NCBI RefSeq assembly: GCF_024218795.1
Contig: NZ_CP100402.1
Location: 310,001 to 374,000, forward strand
Source: Halorussus aquaticus
GTDB taxonomy: Archaea > Halobacteriota > Halobacteria > Halobacteriales > Haladaptataceae
Direction of reading: 5' to 3'
DNA length: 64,000 nt
How positions within the stretch are numbered: position 1 is the first letter of the stretch; each line of letters begins with the position of its first letter. Under the pieces are notes generated by a model. That model was not told the DNA's origin and did not search any database. It saw only the letters and a program-made list of their open reading frames with translations. Shown here one piece after another: positions 25,554 through 33,402 of the stretch. A program made the translations under genes and the position numbers.

Positions 25554-26384
25554 TCAGCTGTTGAAGTCGATCGAGGAGACGTCACCGACTTCGTCGTGGT
25601 ATCCGTTGAATCGGACGACCTCTTCTTTCCAGTAATCGTCGGTGTTGTACTCGCCGATGCACCAACTGTTCTTGACGTGGGCGAGACCGTGATACCCGGA
25701 CCAATAGGTGGGTTCGGTGAGAAACTCGTAGGCGGCTTCCGCGGCCTCATCCCTTCCGATCTCCCGGAATAGCCGCCCGGTTTCACTGGCGAACTCGCGT
25801 GCACGATCACACTCGAATGAACACGGGTAGAAGTCGACGAAACTCCATCCCTGGTAGGCCCAAATCGGGTTGAGGATCGGGTGAGGATCTTCGACGACGA
25901 GTTCGCCGCCACGTTCCTCCGTACTCGGCGTATTCCGGGCGATCGCTACGATGGGATCATGCTGTCCGTTTGCCCGGTGTTGTGTGAGGGCAGTCGCACA
26001 GCAGTCCGGAACGCCCCGGTATTTCATCTGGTCGATGGGACTGACGTCCCAGTCCAGGAGCGTCTCTGGGTCGGCGGGGCAATCTGGAGACGTCAACATG
26101 AGGGTCGTCTTGTCGTCGTCCACCGCTCGTGCGACGTCGATCTCTTCGCTCATGTCCGCGACGATGTCCGACGCTCGTTCCGTCGGAACGAGTCGACGAA
26201 GGGTTTTCCGTGGGTGGTCTTCGTCCAGGAGCGCCCGTTGGGCGACCTCGCGTCGGCCCTCAACGAACGATTCGAGCGGATCGTCCCAGGCATCACGGAT
26301 CTCCAGTTCCTTCCAGTTATGTTTCGAGACCTCCGGGAGGTCAAGCGAAACGTCCGGTTCGTCTCGGGAGGGATCGAGCATCAT
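25554..26384 (-). CDS. Cys-motif protein partnered with radical SAM enzyme (DUF483-like)
   Basis: This 276-residue acidic protein lies 49 bp after the radical SAM gene in the same direction. Two Cys motifs stand out: GVPDCCATALTQH in the middle, and FYPCSFECDRAREFA near residue 185. The spacing of P-x-CC, then a Pro-Cys...Cys helix, recalls the uncharacterised DUF483 family; I state that from memory and with caution. An ISxxD-type N-terminus is absent and no known enzyme motif is visible. It could bind the peptide, a metal or a cluster, or act as a second modifying enzyme. The C-terminus is aromatic and acidic (TDDYWKEEVVRFNGYHDEV). Confidence 0.7.
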   Translation of the reverse strand: MMLDPSRDEPDVSLDLPEVSKHNWKELEIRDAWDDPLESFVEGRREVAQRALLDEDHPRKTLRRLVPTERASDIVADMSEEIDVARAVDDDKTTLMLTSPDCPADPETLLDWDVSPIDQMKYRGVPDCCATALTQHRANGQHDPIVAIARNTPSTEERGGELVVEDPHPILNPIWAYQGWSFVDFYPCSFECDRAREFASETGRLFREIGRDEAAEAAYEFLTEPTYWSGYHGLAHVKNSWCIGEYNTDDYWKEEVVRFNGYHDEVGDVSSIDFNS

Positions 26385-26433
26385 TGTGAACGATTAGAAC
26401 CTCGGATTCGGGTACAGTCGCTGGTGATCGACG

Positions 26434-27759
26434 TCATTTCTCTCCGTTCTCCCGGTAGGCGATCTCCTCGACGCTGGGAGCGTCGTGAGAGCCGCCAACC
26501 ACGTTCGGATCTTCCGCCTGGCTGTGGTGCATCCCGGCGAACGGCATGATGTCGACGTCGTTGGTGATGGTCAAGTCGGCCAGGGGGGCGTCCCACGGGG
26601 CGTCCGTGATCAACCTGATACCGGGGAACATCGCGCGCACGTCCTCTTCGATCTGCTTATAGAGGGCGTACTTCGCCTTACAATCTCTCGTCCGGTTCCG
26701 GTAGTCGTAATCCATTCCCGCCGCCGGACAGCCACCGGTACAGACGTTCCAGTACCGACAGCCCTTGCACCCTCCCTGGTCTTCTTCTCCCTCGGTGTGG
26801 GCACCCGGGACCTGTTTGAGCATCTCGTAGCGCTCTTCGGTGTTGTTGTACTCGTTGCCGATCGAATCGCCCTGCAGGAACGCGCTCCCGTCACCGACAC
26901 TCGCCCACGTCTTCCCGCAACCGCTCGTGGCTCCGTCCCCTTTGATGACCTTCGCACCGGCCGCGTTGAACGGGTCGCATTTGTCGTTTATGCAGTATTT
27001 GAGGTGGTTGCCGAGCAGATTGTTCAGGTAATTGGTCATTGGACTCCACTGGTGGTAGGGCTCATCCTTGAACCACTCCCAGCTCTGGAGGAACACCTCC
27101 TTGAGTCGCTCGGGACTCAGCGACTGGTCCTCCTGGATGTCCTCGTAGGGGATTGCAGGATTGAAGTGGCCGTAGATGCCGTGCTGTGTGAGGTCGTCCA
27201 TCCAGTCGAGGAGCTGTTCGAGCTTCTCGTCGGTACCGGCGTTTTGCGTGGTGAGAACGGTAATAATGCCGACGGATACGTCGGTCTTCTTGAGACGATC
27301 GATCGCGTCGAGGGTCCGCTCAGTCATCGTCTCAGTGACGTCACGCATTTCGCCGTCCACCTCGGAACGCGCCAGGCGAAGATCGTTGAGGGCGGGAGGC
27401 CCGTCACAGGAGATCCCGACGTTGACCCTGTACTTCTCGAACATCTCGATGTGTTCGTCTTCGATGAGGGTCCCGTTGGTCTGGATCCGAGTGTATCGGC
27501 TGGTCCCCTCGAGGTCGTACTCCTCATAGATCCACTCGAAGATCCGCTCGATGTGCTCGTTCCGCATCAGCAGCGGCTCGCCACCGAACAGCGACGGGAC
27601 CTCAGAGTACTTCTCACTGAACTGTTCCAGACGGTCCATTATCTTCTCAATGTCGTACTCCGCGTCGATGTCCGCCTGGGAGTGTTGTCGATCCGGTTCC
27701 TCGTAACAGTACGTACAACCGAGGTTACACCCGGTATTTGGCTCGACGAGAATCGTCAT
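26434..27759 (-). CDS. Radical SAM/SPASM peptide-modifying enzyme
   Basis: This 441-residue radical SAM protein has CNLGCTYC at 11-18, the CX3CX2C motif for the catalytic 4Fe-4S cluster. GGEP lies in PSLFGGEPLL, and NVGISCDGPPALND is a sactisynthase/anSME-like region. The C-terminal SPASM segment has many Cys: CINDKCDPF, SGCGKTW, GGCKGCRYWNVCTGGCPAAG and RDC, enough for two auxiliary clusters. Such enzymes modify ribosomal peptides or mature sulfatases. No sulfatase is nearby. Its ATG overlaps the stop of a 59-codon ORF (ATGA), and a Cys-motif partner follows. GNAT and MFS genes adjoin. Specific chemistry cannot be read from sequence. Confidence 0.92.
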   Translation of the reverse strand: MTILVEPNTGCNLGCTYCYEEPDRQHSQADIDAEYDIEKIMDRLEQFSEKYSEVPSLFGGEPLLMRNEHIERIFEWIYEEYDLEGTSRYTRIQTNGTLIEDEHIEMFEKYRVNVGISCDGPPALNDLRLARSEVDGEMRDVTETMTERTLDAIDRLKKTDVSVGIITVLTTQNAGTDEKLEQLLDWMDDLTQHGIYGHFNPAIPYEDIQEDQSLSPERLKEVFLQSWEWFKDEPYHQWSPMTNYLNNLLGNHLKYCINDKCDPFNAAGAKVIKGDGATSGCGKTWASVGDGSAFLQGDSIGNEYNNTEERYEMLKQVPGAHTEGEEDQGGCKGCRYWNVCTGGCPAAGMDYDYRNRTRDCKAKYALYKQIEEDVRAMFPGIRLITDAPWDAPLADLTITNDVDIMPFAGMHHSQAEDPNVVGGSHDAPSVEEIAYRENGEK

Positions 27760-27935
27760 GCTGTCACCGTTCGACGATCGACAGTATCGCTGGTTCGAGA
27801 CCGGATCCCGGTCACGTAACTACCTCGGAGCGATCGGTTCGCTCCTACGTCGAATGTTTCGTTGGCCTCCGTCCCTGGCTGGCGAGACAGGACTCTGTCC
27901 GTTCGCTCCAAGAGCGTCGTTTTGACCGTTTTCAT
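27756..27935 (-). CDS. 59-residue peptide translationally coupled to the radical SAM gene
   Basis: The ORF starts at ATG 27935 (MKTVKTTLLERTDRVLSR) and ends VDRRTVTA, with its TGA overlapping the ATG of the radical SAM gene. A TATA element at 27968-27977 predicts transcription from about 27945, right at its start. Without this ORF the radical SAM mRNA would carry a leader of nearly 190 nt. That makes it a candidate precursor or leader peptide. Against it: it is Arg-rich and not acidic, and out-of-frame ORFs of this length arise by chance. A TTG at 27953 would add six residues. Confidence 0.45.
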   Translation of the reverse strand: MKTVKTTLLERTDRVLSRQPGTEANETFDVGANRSLRGSYVTGIRSRTSDTVDRRTVTA

Positions 27936-27967
27936 AGGGGCTCGAATTGTCAATTGGTAGCATGCAT

Positions 27968-27977
27968 CTTAAATATT
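27968..27977 (-). promoter_or_regulatory. Candidate promoter of the radical SAM operon
   Basis: On the minus strand AATATTTAAG is a good archaeal TATA match. It would place the transcript start near 27945, ten bases before the ATG of the 59-residue ORF. It lies in an AT-rich divergent region shared with the GNAT gene. Confidence 0.5.
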
Positions 27978-28027
27978 ATGTATACTAAAATAATCCATAA
28001 TGTAGTAGGTTTATAACATAGAAGAAA

Positions 28028-28037
28028 AATATTTATG
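28028..28037 (+). promoter_or_regulatory. Candidate promoter of the GNAT gene
   Basis: AATATTTATG on the plus strand is centred about 27 nt before the ATG at 28060, as expected for a leaderless transcript. It mirrors the divergent radical SAM promoter, so both may be co-regulated from this AT-rich 100-bp region. Confidence 0.55.
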
Positions 28038-28059
28038 CACTGTATACAAGTTCGGATTT

Positions 28060-28629
28060 ATGCCAGGTCAGCTTGTCGAGAACGGTGAGCGAATCTCGTT
28101 GCGGACAGTCGAGCGTGAAGATGCCGAGTTCCTCCAACTGGCCCACGCCAATCCGGAACTTCGCTATCCACTCGGCATCTCCATGCACCGCAATCGCCAC
28201 CAGATGGAAGAGGTGCTCGAAGGGCACATCGAAAACCAGAACAACGCTAACTTCCTCGTCTGTCTCGATCACGACGACGCGGAGTCCGGTTATCCTTCGG
28301 CGGACGAGGTGACGCCCATCGGCGCAGTCGACGTGGTAAACGTCAACGCGACTCGCCCGGAACTCCAGGGGTGGTTCCTGCCCGAGCACCACAACCAGGG
28401 CTACGCCAAAGAATGCCTGGAACTACTGATCGATTACGTTTTCCGGACGTTCAATTCACACGGAGTATACATGGAAACCTACGACCACAACGTCCCGATC
28501 CAGCGTCTCGCCGAAATATTCGGATTCACCGAAGAAGGACGGAAACGCGAAGCGGAGTTCGTCGACGGCGAGTATCGAGACGAGATTCAGTACGGGTTAC
28601 TTCGCCGAGAGTGGGAGGAAGAATCGTAG
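28060..28629 (+). CDS. GNAT-family N-acetyltransferase (RimJ/RimL type)
   Basis: This 189-residue protein has the order of a RimJ/RimL acetyltransferase: ERISLRTVEREDAEFL, then PIGAVDVVNVNATRPELQGWF. The acetyl-CoA loop region is LPEHHNQGYAKECLELL, and YDHNVPIQRLAEIFGFTEEGRKRE is motif B. It transfers acetyl groups from acetyl-CoA to amines. It is divergent from the radical SAM operon and may share its control region. In a peptide cluster it could tailor the product or protect the host by acetylation, but that is inference. It could also be an unrelated housekeeping acetyltransferase. Confidence 0.88.
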   Translation: MPGQLVENGERISLRTVEREDAEFLQLAHANPELRYPLGISMHRNRHQMEEVLEGHIENQNNANFLVCLDHDDAESGYPSADEVTPIGAVDVVNVNATRPELQGWFLPEHHNQGYAKECLELLIDYVFRTFNSHGVYMETYDHNVPIQRLAEIFGFTEEGRKREAEFVDGEYRDEIQYGLLRREWEEES

Positions 28630-28838
28630 CAGCAACCGACGATACTGTCCTCCGTGGTAGCTTCGGTCCGGGAGTGGTGCCTCGAAATGGTCGTTTTGGA
28701 ACGTTCCCCTGAACCCCAACCGGGTCGACGAACGTCTGACCGACTCGCTTCTGAAAATTTCGACCGTCTTCGGAGCCAGCCGTACGAGGACCGCACCTCG
28801 GGCGACATCACGAGTCTCTTCTACGACACGGCTGGAAG

Positions 28839-30134
28839 CTAATCGGGTTGTTTCAGCCCGAGTTGCGCCTCGTTAATTTCGGTGACTGGCGAGAGGTCGT
28901 TGAGCTGTGGATGAAGGAGATAGTAGATGCCGATGAGTCCAATGGTGATGCTGACTCCATACAGTGCCGTCACGCTGCCGACCGCGCTACCGAGGGCTCC
29001 ACCGAGCAATCCACCAGCAGGTGCCATCATCGAAAGAGTACCACTGACGAGTGACGTGACGCGACCGAGTAGCGTATTGTCGACTGTCGACTGGACCATC
29101 GAAAAGAACAGCACGTTGCACATGCCTGTGGGAATCGTGGCGATAAATACCAGTAGTGCGGTAGCCCACACCCCGGGCACAGCGATCGCCACGAAGATCA
29201 ACGCTCCTGATGAGACGTGTGCTACGGCCGCTACCCAGCCGAACGGGAAATCCTCGACGAGAAACGCACTGGCCGCCCCGACAAGGCCCCCGGCACCTAT
29301 CGCCGCGACCAACAGGCCATACACCGCCGGTCCGCCGATCGAATCGGCAAACGCTGGCAGAATTGCGGTCACTGCGACAGCGGCCAGGTTGTTTACCATC
29401 ATCCCGAAGAGCACCGCTGGAAGTGCCGACCCACGAACGTAATCAATCCCCTCCCTGAGTTCGACGAGATATCCACCCTCGTCTGCATCTCCATTGTCCG
29501 TCGCGTCTTCGGTTTCGACGTCGTCTTTTCCGTTCGTCTTCGGAACAGTGACGCCGACGAACATGATCGCCGCAACGGCGAACGTGACCGAGTTGACGAC
29601 GAAGAGAGCGACTGCGCCGATGATCGCGATAAGTGCGCCAGCGATCGCGTTGGCGATCATATCGACCGTTCGCAGGGACGTCGAAAAGAGCGAGTTCGCC
29701 CGCGTGAGTTCGTCCTCTTCAACGAGCCGAGGGAGGGCCGCGTTCTGAGCAGGATAGACGAATCCGTTGATGAACTTCAGCAGCGGGATGAGAAACAGGA
29801 CTAGCCACACCGAGAGGTGGCCCGTTAGCGCTGCAAGCGGAACGAGCAGTACGACGACACCGTTGATGAGTTGCGTGCTCAGCAGGATCCGGCGCAACCG
29901 CCAGCGATCCACGAGCGGCCCGATGAATACGGTGAAGATGTCCGGTATCCGCATTAGCGCGGCGGCCACTCCCGTGTAGAACGGCGAACCTGTCAGTTCC
30001 AACACGATCCACATTGACCCGATGAAATACAAACTATCCCCGACGTCCGTAACGACCCGGCCGAAGAACAACCGCATGAAGACTCCGTTCTTGAAGAGTC
30101 CACCAAAATCGGAGTTAACAAACTTCTGTAACAT
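28839..30134 (-). CDS. MFS-family exporter
   Basis: This protein of about 431 residues has twelve membrane helices, a central acidic loop (DDVETEDATDNGDADEGG) and MFS features such as the RDxxDxW-like GPLVDRWRLRRIL loop. It resembles the MFS_3/enterobactin-exporter branch that pumps small molecules or antibiotics outward. I use the ATG at 30134 (MLQKFVNSDFG); a TATA-like TTTATATG lies at a distance fitting a leaderless start. It converges with the GNAT gene. Proximity to the radical SAM operon suggests export of its product. Substrate unknown. Confidence 0.88.
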   Translation of the reverse strand: MLQKFVNSDFGGLFKNGVFMRLFFGRVVTDVGDSLYFIGSMWIVLELTGSPFYTGVAAALMRIPDIFTVFIGPLVDRWRLRRILLSTQLINGVVVLLVPLAALTGHLSVWLVLFLIPLLKFINGFVYPAQNAALPRLVEEDELTRANSLFSTSLRTVDMIANAIAGALIAIIGAVALFVVNSVTFAVAAIMFVGVTVPKTNGKDDVETEDATDNGDADEGGYLVELREGIDYVRGSALPAVLFGMMVNNLAAVAVTAILPAFADSIGGPAVYGLLVAAIGAGGLVGAASAFLVEDFPFGWVAAVAHVSSGALIFVAIAVPGVWATALLVFIATIPTGMCNVLFFSMVQSTVDNTLLGRVTSLVSGTLSMMAPAGGLLGGALGSAVGSVTALYGVSITIGLIGIYYLLHPQLNDLSPVTEINEAQLGLKQPD

Positions 30135-30385
30135 CCGTATCAAGTGTGCTATTATTTCATATAAAAATCTAACGGATATAAAATGGTGGGTAGTTTCTGG
30201 TGATGGTCCCCGGATTCGGCGTGGACGTTCACAGTTCGAGGAGTGTTCACTCGGAGGCGCAGAGACGTGCGAACGTAGCAGGCAGAACCTCCGGTTCGAG
30301 CAGCCTGATGTTGGCCGTGCTGAAGGCGGAGAGCGGATCGACCAGCGCGTTACCGGCAGATGATTCGGTAAACTTGGCCGACGAA

Positions 30386-31018
30386 TTATCGAACGGGCGC
30401 CGGGCCGTCCGTAGAGAGGACGTCTGGAAGATCACCGAACGTCGAAAGCCGAACGTCGGGTTCTCTATACGGCGTCTCCTCGTCGCTTTCGATCCACACT
30501 GACGTCATCCCGAGAGTTTCGCCCATCATGAGGTCCTCGTTGTACTCGTCGCTGACGAAGGCGACTGATTCGTCGCCCTCGGGGAGGCACTCGAAGTACC
30601 CTTTTGGATGGGGTTTCGGCCGCCGCAAGTCCGAGGAGACGACGAGATCGTCGAAGCACTCCCGGACCCCGTACTCCGAGAGCACCGTCTCGACCCACGG
30701 GCGCGCCATGTTGCTGAAGAGGACGAGCGTGTGGTCGTCTGCGAGGTCTCGGAGGACGTCTACGTGTTCCTCGGGAAACTCGGGGTCGAGCCACGTCTTC
30801 TCGAGATACTCACGACACGCGTCGTGGGATGCCCCGGTGAGCGTCGAGAGGAGTTCGACGTATTCCGCTGTGCGCTGGACGAAGCCGTCACGGAATGCGA
30901 AGTAGGCGAGCCATCCAGGATAGGGTTCGGTTTCGGAATCGACGCCGAGGATGTGGGCCTGTTCGCGTTCGTCGCCGTGCTCGACGATGACACCGCCGTA
31001 ATCGAGGACGAGATGCAT
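30386..31018 (-). CDS. HAD-family hydrolase
   Basis: This 210-residue protein is a haloacid dehalogenase superfamily hydrolase of the IA type. The first motif is degenerate, VLDYGGVIVEHG, with the nucleophile Asp kept but the usual DxD second acid replaced by Gly. LVLFSNMARPW gives motif II, SSDLRRPKPHPKGYF the motif III Lys, and VSDEYNEDLMMG motif IV. The loss of the general acid suggests altered chemistry. The start is the ATG at 31018. It lies on the same strand upstream of the MFS gene, 250 bp away. Substrate cannot be predicted. Confidence 0.85.
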   Translation of the reverse strand: MHLVLDYGGVIVEHGDEREQAHILGVDSETEPYPGWLAYFAFRDGFVQRTAEYVELLSTLTGASHDACREYLEKTWLDPEFPEEHVDVLRDLADDHTLVLFSNMARPWVETVLSEYGVRECFDDLVVSSDLRRPKPHPKGYFECLPEGDESVAFVSDEYNEDLMMGETLGMTSVWIESDEETPYREPDVRLSTFGDLPDVLSTDGPAPVR

Positions 31019-31205
31019 CGGAATCTTTTGAACCTTCTGAGCAATATTCAATCTGACGAACTGGCTGCCATTCCTTCCCTAGCGTAACGACCAACTCGCA
31101 ATCACTCAGAACCGAGAGGACGACCACGACAGAGAGTTACCCGACGTATTCCGGGACTCGTTCCGCGACGACTAGCCCCGCGCTTGGCGACGACCGCGGG
31201 ACAGT

Positions 31206-32642
31206 TCAGCGCTCGCTTTCGACTACCTTCGCAGCGGTCAGGACGGGGTCCCACGTCGTATTGAACGGTGGTGCGTACGCGAGGTCGTAGTTCGAGAGTT
31301 CGTCGACGGTGATGCCTTCGGTCACTGCACCGACGAGCGCGTGGCTCCGGTAGACAGCACCCTCACCGTACTCGGAGACGAGACTGCCGCCGAGTACGCG
31401 ACCGGACGGCCGATCGACGGTGAGCGTTACTTGCACGGTCCCGCCTTCGGGATAGTAGCCAGCGCGAGATTTCGCCTCGATGGTCTCGGTCATCGGTTCG
31501 AAGCCGACCGCACGGGCCTCCTCGTGATTCAGAACCCCGGTCCGAGCGGCCTCCATCTCGAACGCCTTGACTGCCGCTGTCCCTGCGGTACCGCCGCCCT
31601 CCGTCGGTTCTCCTGCGACAGTCTGTCCGATTGCCCGGCCGTGGCGGTTGGCGGTCAACGCCAAGGGCACGTACGCTGGCTCGCCCGTGACGACGTGTTC
31701 GGTCTCCGCACAGTCGCCCGCCGCGTACACGTCCGGGAGGTTCGTCTCTCGGTACGCGTCGGTCGCGATGGCCCCCGTTTCGCCTAATTGAACGCCCGCG
31801 TCCTCGGCGAGGGCTGTTCGCGGACGGACGCCGGTCCCGACGAGTACCATTTCGACCGGGACGCGTACGTCGTCGGTGACGACCGCTTCGACCCTGTCGT
31901 CGCCCGCGAGCGTTTCTACTTCCGCCCCGAGGTAGACCGCAACGTCTCGGTCGGCGAGGTGGTCGAGGACAGTCTCACTCGTGGCCTCGCTGAACTGCTT
32001 CAGAATACGGTCGCCGCGCTGGAAGAGGTGGACCTCGAATCCGTTGGCCGCGAGCGCTTCCGCCATCTCGATACCGATGTATCCACCACCGACGATGCCG
32101 ACAGGTCCGGTACACGTTTCGAGGAACTGGCACGCAGGTCCCCTGTCGGGTTGCTGCAGATTGCCGTCGGCACGCGCCCGCCCCACGTAGTCACGGAGGT
32201 CTTTCCCGTCTGACATCGACCCGAGCGTGTAGACGCCCGTGTGGTCTACCCCGTCGATCGGCGGCGTTATTGCCTCTGCGCCCGTCGCAACGAGTAGGTG
32301 ATCGTACTCCTGTCTCACCGCTCCATCGTCACTCCGTGCTGTGACGACCCGATTCGAGGGGTCGATATCGACGACTTCGTGTCCGGTTCGGAGATCGATG
32401 TCCCGTTCCTGACGAAACTCCTCGGGCGTGACTGAGACGAGATCTTCGAGGGAGTCGATCTCACCTTTGATATAATACGGGAGTCCGCAGGCGCCGTACG
32501 AAACCCACTCCCCCTGTTCGAAGACGACGACGTCGAGATCCGGGTCGTCCCGTTTCGCTTTACTGGCCGCTGACATTCCGGCGGCATCGCCGCCGCCGAC
32601 GACGAACGTTGGCACAGAACATGCATCGGGCGGCCGAATCAT
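31206..32642 (-). CDS. CoA-disulfide reductase/NADH oxidase-like flavoprotein
   Basis: This FAD- and NAD(P)H-dependent oxidoreductase of about 478 residues has the FAD loop VVGGGDAAGMSAASKAKR, the active-site Cys of SYGACGLPYY and the NAD(P) loop GIVGGGYIGIEMAE. The second FAD motif is VYAAGDCAETEH. SxxxCGLPYY marks the CoA-disulfide reductase, NADH oxidase and polysulfide reductase group rather than two-Cys reductases. I use the ATG at 32642 (MIRPPDACSV) because the longer upstream reading adds 53 Arg-rich residues. In haloarchaea related proteins serve thiol redox homeostasis, but the substrate here is unproven. It is monocistronic. Confidence 0.9.
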   Translation of the reverse strand: MIRPPDACSVPTFVVGGGDAAGMSAASKAKRDDPDLDVVVFEQGEWVSYGACGLPYYIKGEIDSLEDLVSVTPEEFRQERDIDLRTGHEVVDIDPSNRVVTARSDDGAVRQEYDHLLVATGAEAITPPIDGVDHTGVYTLGSMSDGKDLRDYVGRARADGNLQQPDRGPACQFLETCTGPVGIVGGGYIGIEMAEALAANGFEVHLFQRGDRILKQFSEATSETVLDHLADRDVAVYLGAEVETLAGDDRVEAVVTDDVRVPVEMVLVGTGVRPRTALAEDAGVQLGETGAIATDAYRETNLPDVYAAGDCAETEHVVTGEPAYVPLALTANRHGRAIGQTVAGEPTEGGGTAGTAAVKAFEMEAARTGVLNHEEARAVGFEPMTETIEAKSRAGYYPEGGTVQVTLTVDRPSGRVLGGSLVSEYGEGAVYRSHALVGAVTEGITVDELSNYDLAYAPPFNTTWDPVLTAAKVVESER

Positions 32643-32840
32643 AAAGATGGGTCGGGCGTGCAGTTCGACTTCATACGGACCGGCGCGCGTCACCGCGATG
32701 AACCGTTCACGTAGCAGGACGCTCGTGGAGTGAACGCATTTTACACCTCGCGAACGTATTTTCAGGAGATTCCGGCGCGGACGGATACCGACAGCGTTCA
32801 TCGCGCTCCGACTTTCTTACTCCACGTTCGACAGAGCTTC

Positions 32841-33260
32841 TGTCACAGCCTTCCGTGGTATATGTCTGTATCTAGTGGATGTGGCGAGCGTCTATAACAG
32901 ATACCCGTTACAGACATCTGTTACAGGTATAAGTGGCGGATTTCAATGACGATGTTCCGTGACAGGGTTCTATACCAGGTGACCTGCGCCAGCTCAGTGT
33001 ACACTCACCGAATACAGCACTGTGTCACAGCCTTCTGTGATCTATGTCTGTATTTACTACATGTGGCGGACGTCTATAACAGACGTCCGTTACAGGTGTC
33101 TGTTACAGGTTTGAGTGGCGGATTTCAATGACGATGTTCCGTGACAGTGTTCTCTACCAGACGACGTGCGTCAGTTCAGTGTACACCTACCGAATACAGA
33201 ACTGTGTCACAGACTTCTGTAATAGGTGTCTGTAATAGATGTCTGTACTAGATGGTTTTA
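32841..33260 (+). repeat. 182-bp tandem repeats with iterons upstream of parA
   Basis: Two copies of a 182-bp unit (32841-33022 and 33023-33204) run head to tail, each opening TGTCACAGCCTTC and sharing long identical blocks such as GTGGCGGATTTCAATGACG. A third partial copy starts at 33205 and decays after about 55 bp. Within each unit, and on into 33350, short motifs of the type TCTGTTACAGG, TGTAATAG and CTATTACAG recur on both strands, well over a dozen times. Such iterons upstream of a partition ATPase are typical of a centromere (parS/parC-like) or a replication or autoregulation site. It contains no genuine gene. Confidence 0.85.
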
Positions 33261-33370
33261 ATTCCGCGAGGGCTACTACAACCGCCATACGTGGCGGGTT
33301 ACAGAGGTCTATTACAGGCAGATAGAACAGAAGGCTATTACAGATATCTGCCCCGGCCGTCTGACACAGA

Positions 33371-33378
33371 TTTATAGT
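33371..33378 (+). promoter_or_regulatory. Candidate parA promoter
   Basis: TTTATAGT lies about 25-32 nt before the ATG at 33403, as expected for a leaderless haloarchaeal transcript. It abuts the iteron region, so ParA or its partner may repress it by binding the repeats. Confidence 0.5.
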
Positions 33379-33402
33379 ACAGTGGGAGAAATCCGGCGGC
33401 AT

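Noticed and set aside
26485..27819. 444-codon plus-strand ORF
   Set aside because: It is antisense to the radical SAM gene, whose Cys motifs and length are complete.
28654..28842. 62-codon plus-strand ORF between GNAT and MFS genes, considered as a precursor peptide
   Set aside because: No promoter, it sits in a convergent gap, and the complementary strand is equally open; not supported.
30247..30435. 62-codon minus-strand ORF overlapping the 3' end of the HAD gene, considered as another small peptide
   Set aside because: It overlaps the HAD gene out of frame, has no promoter or Shine-Dalgarno signal, and its composition looks random.
32946..33131. 61-codon ORF between the flavoprotein gene and parA
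   Set aside because: It lies wholly within the tandem repeats and has no protein-like composition.
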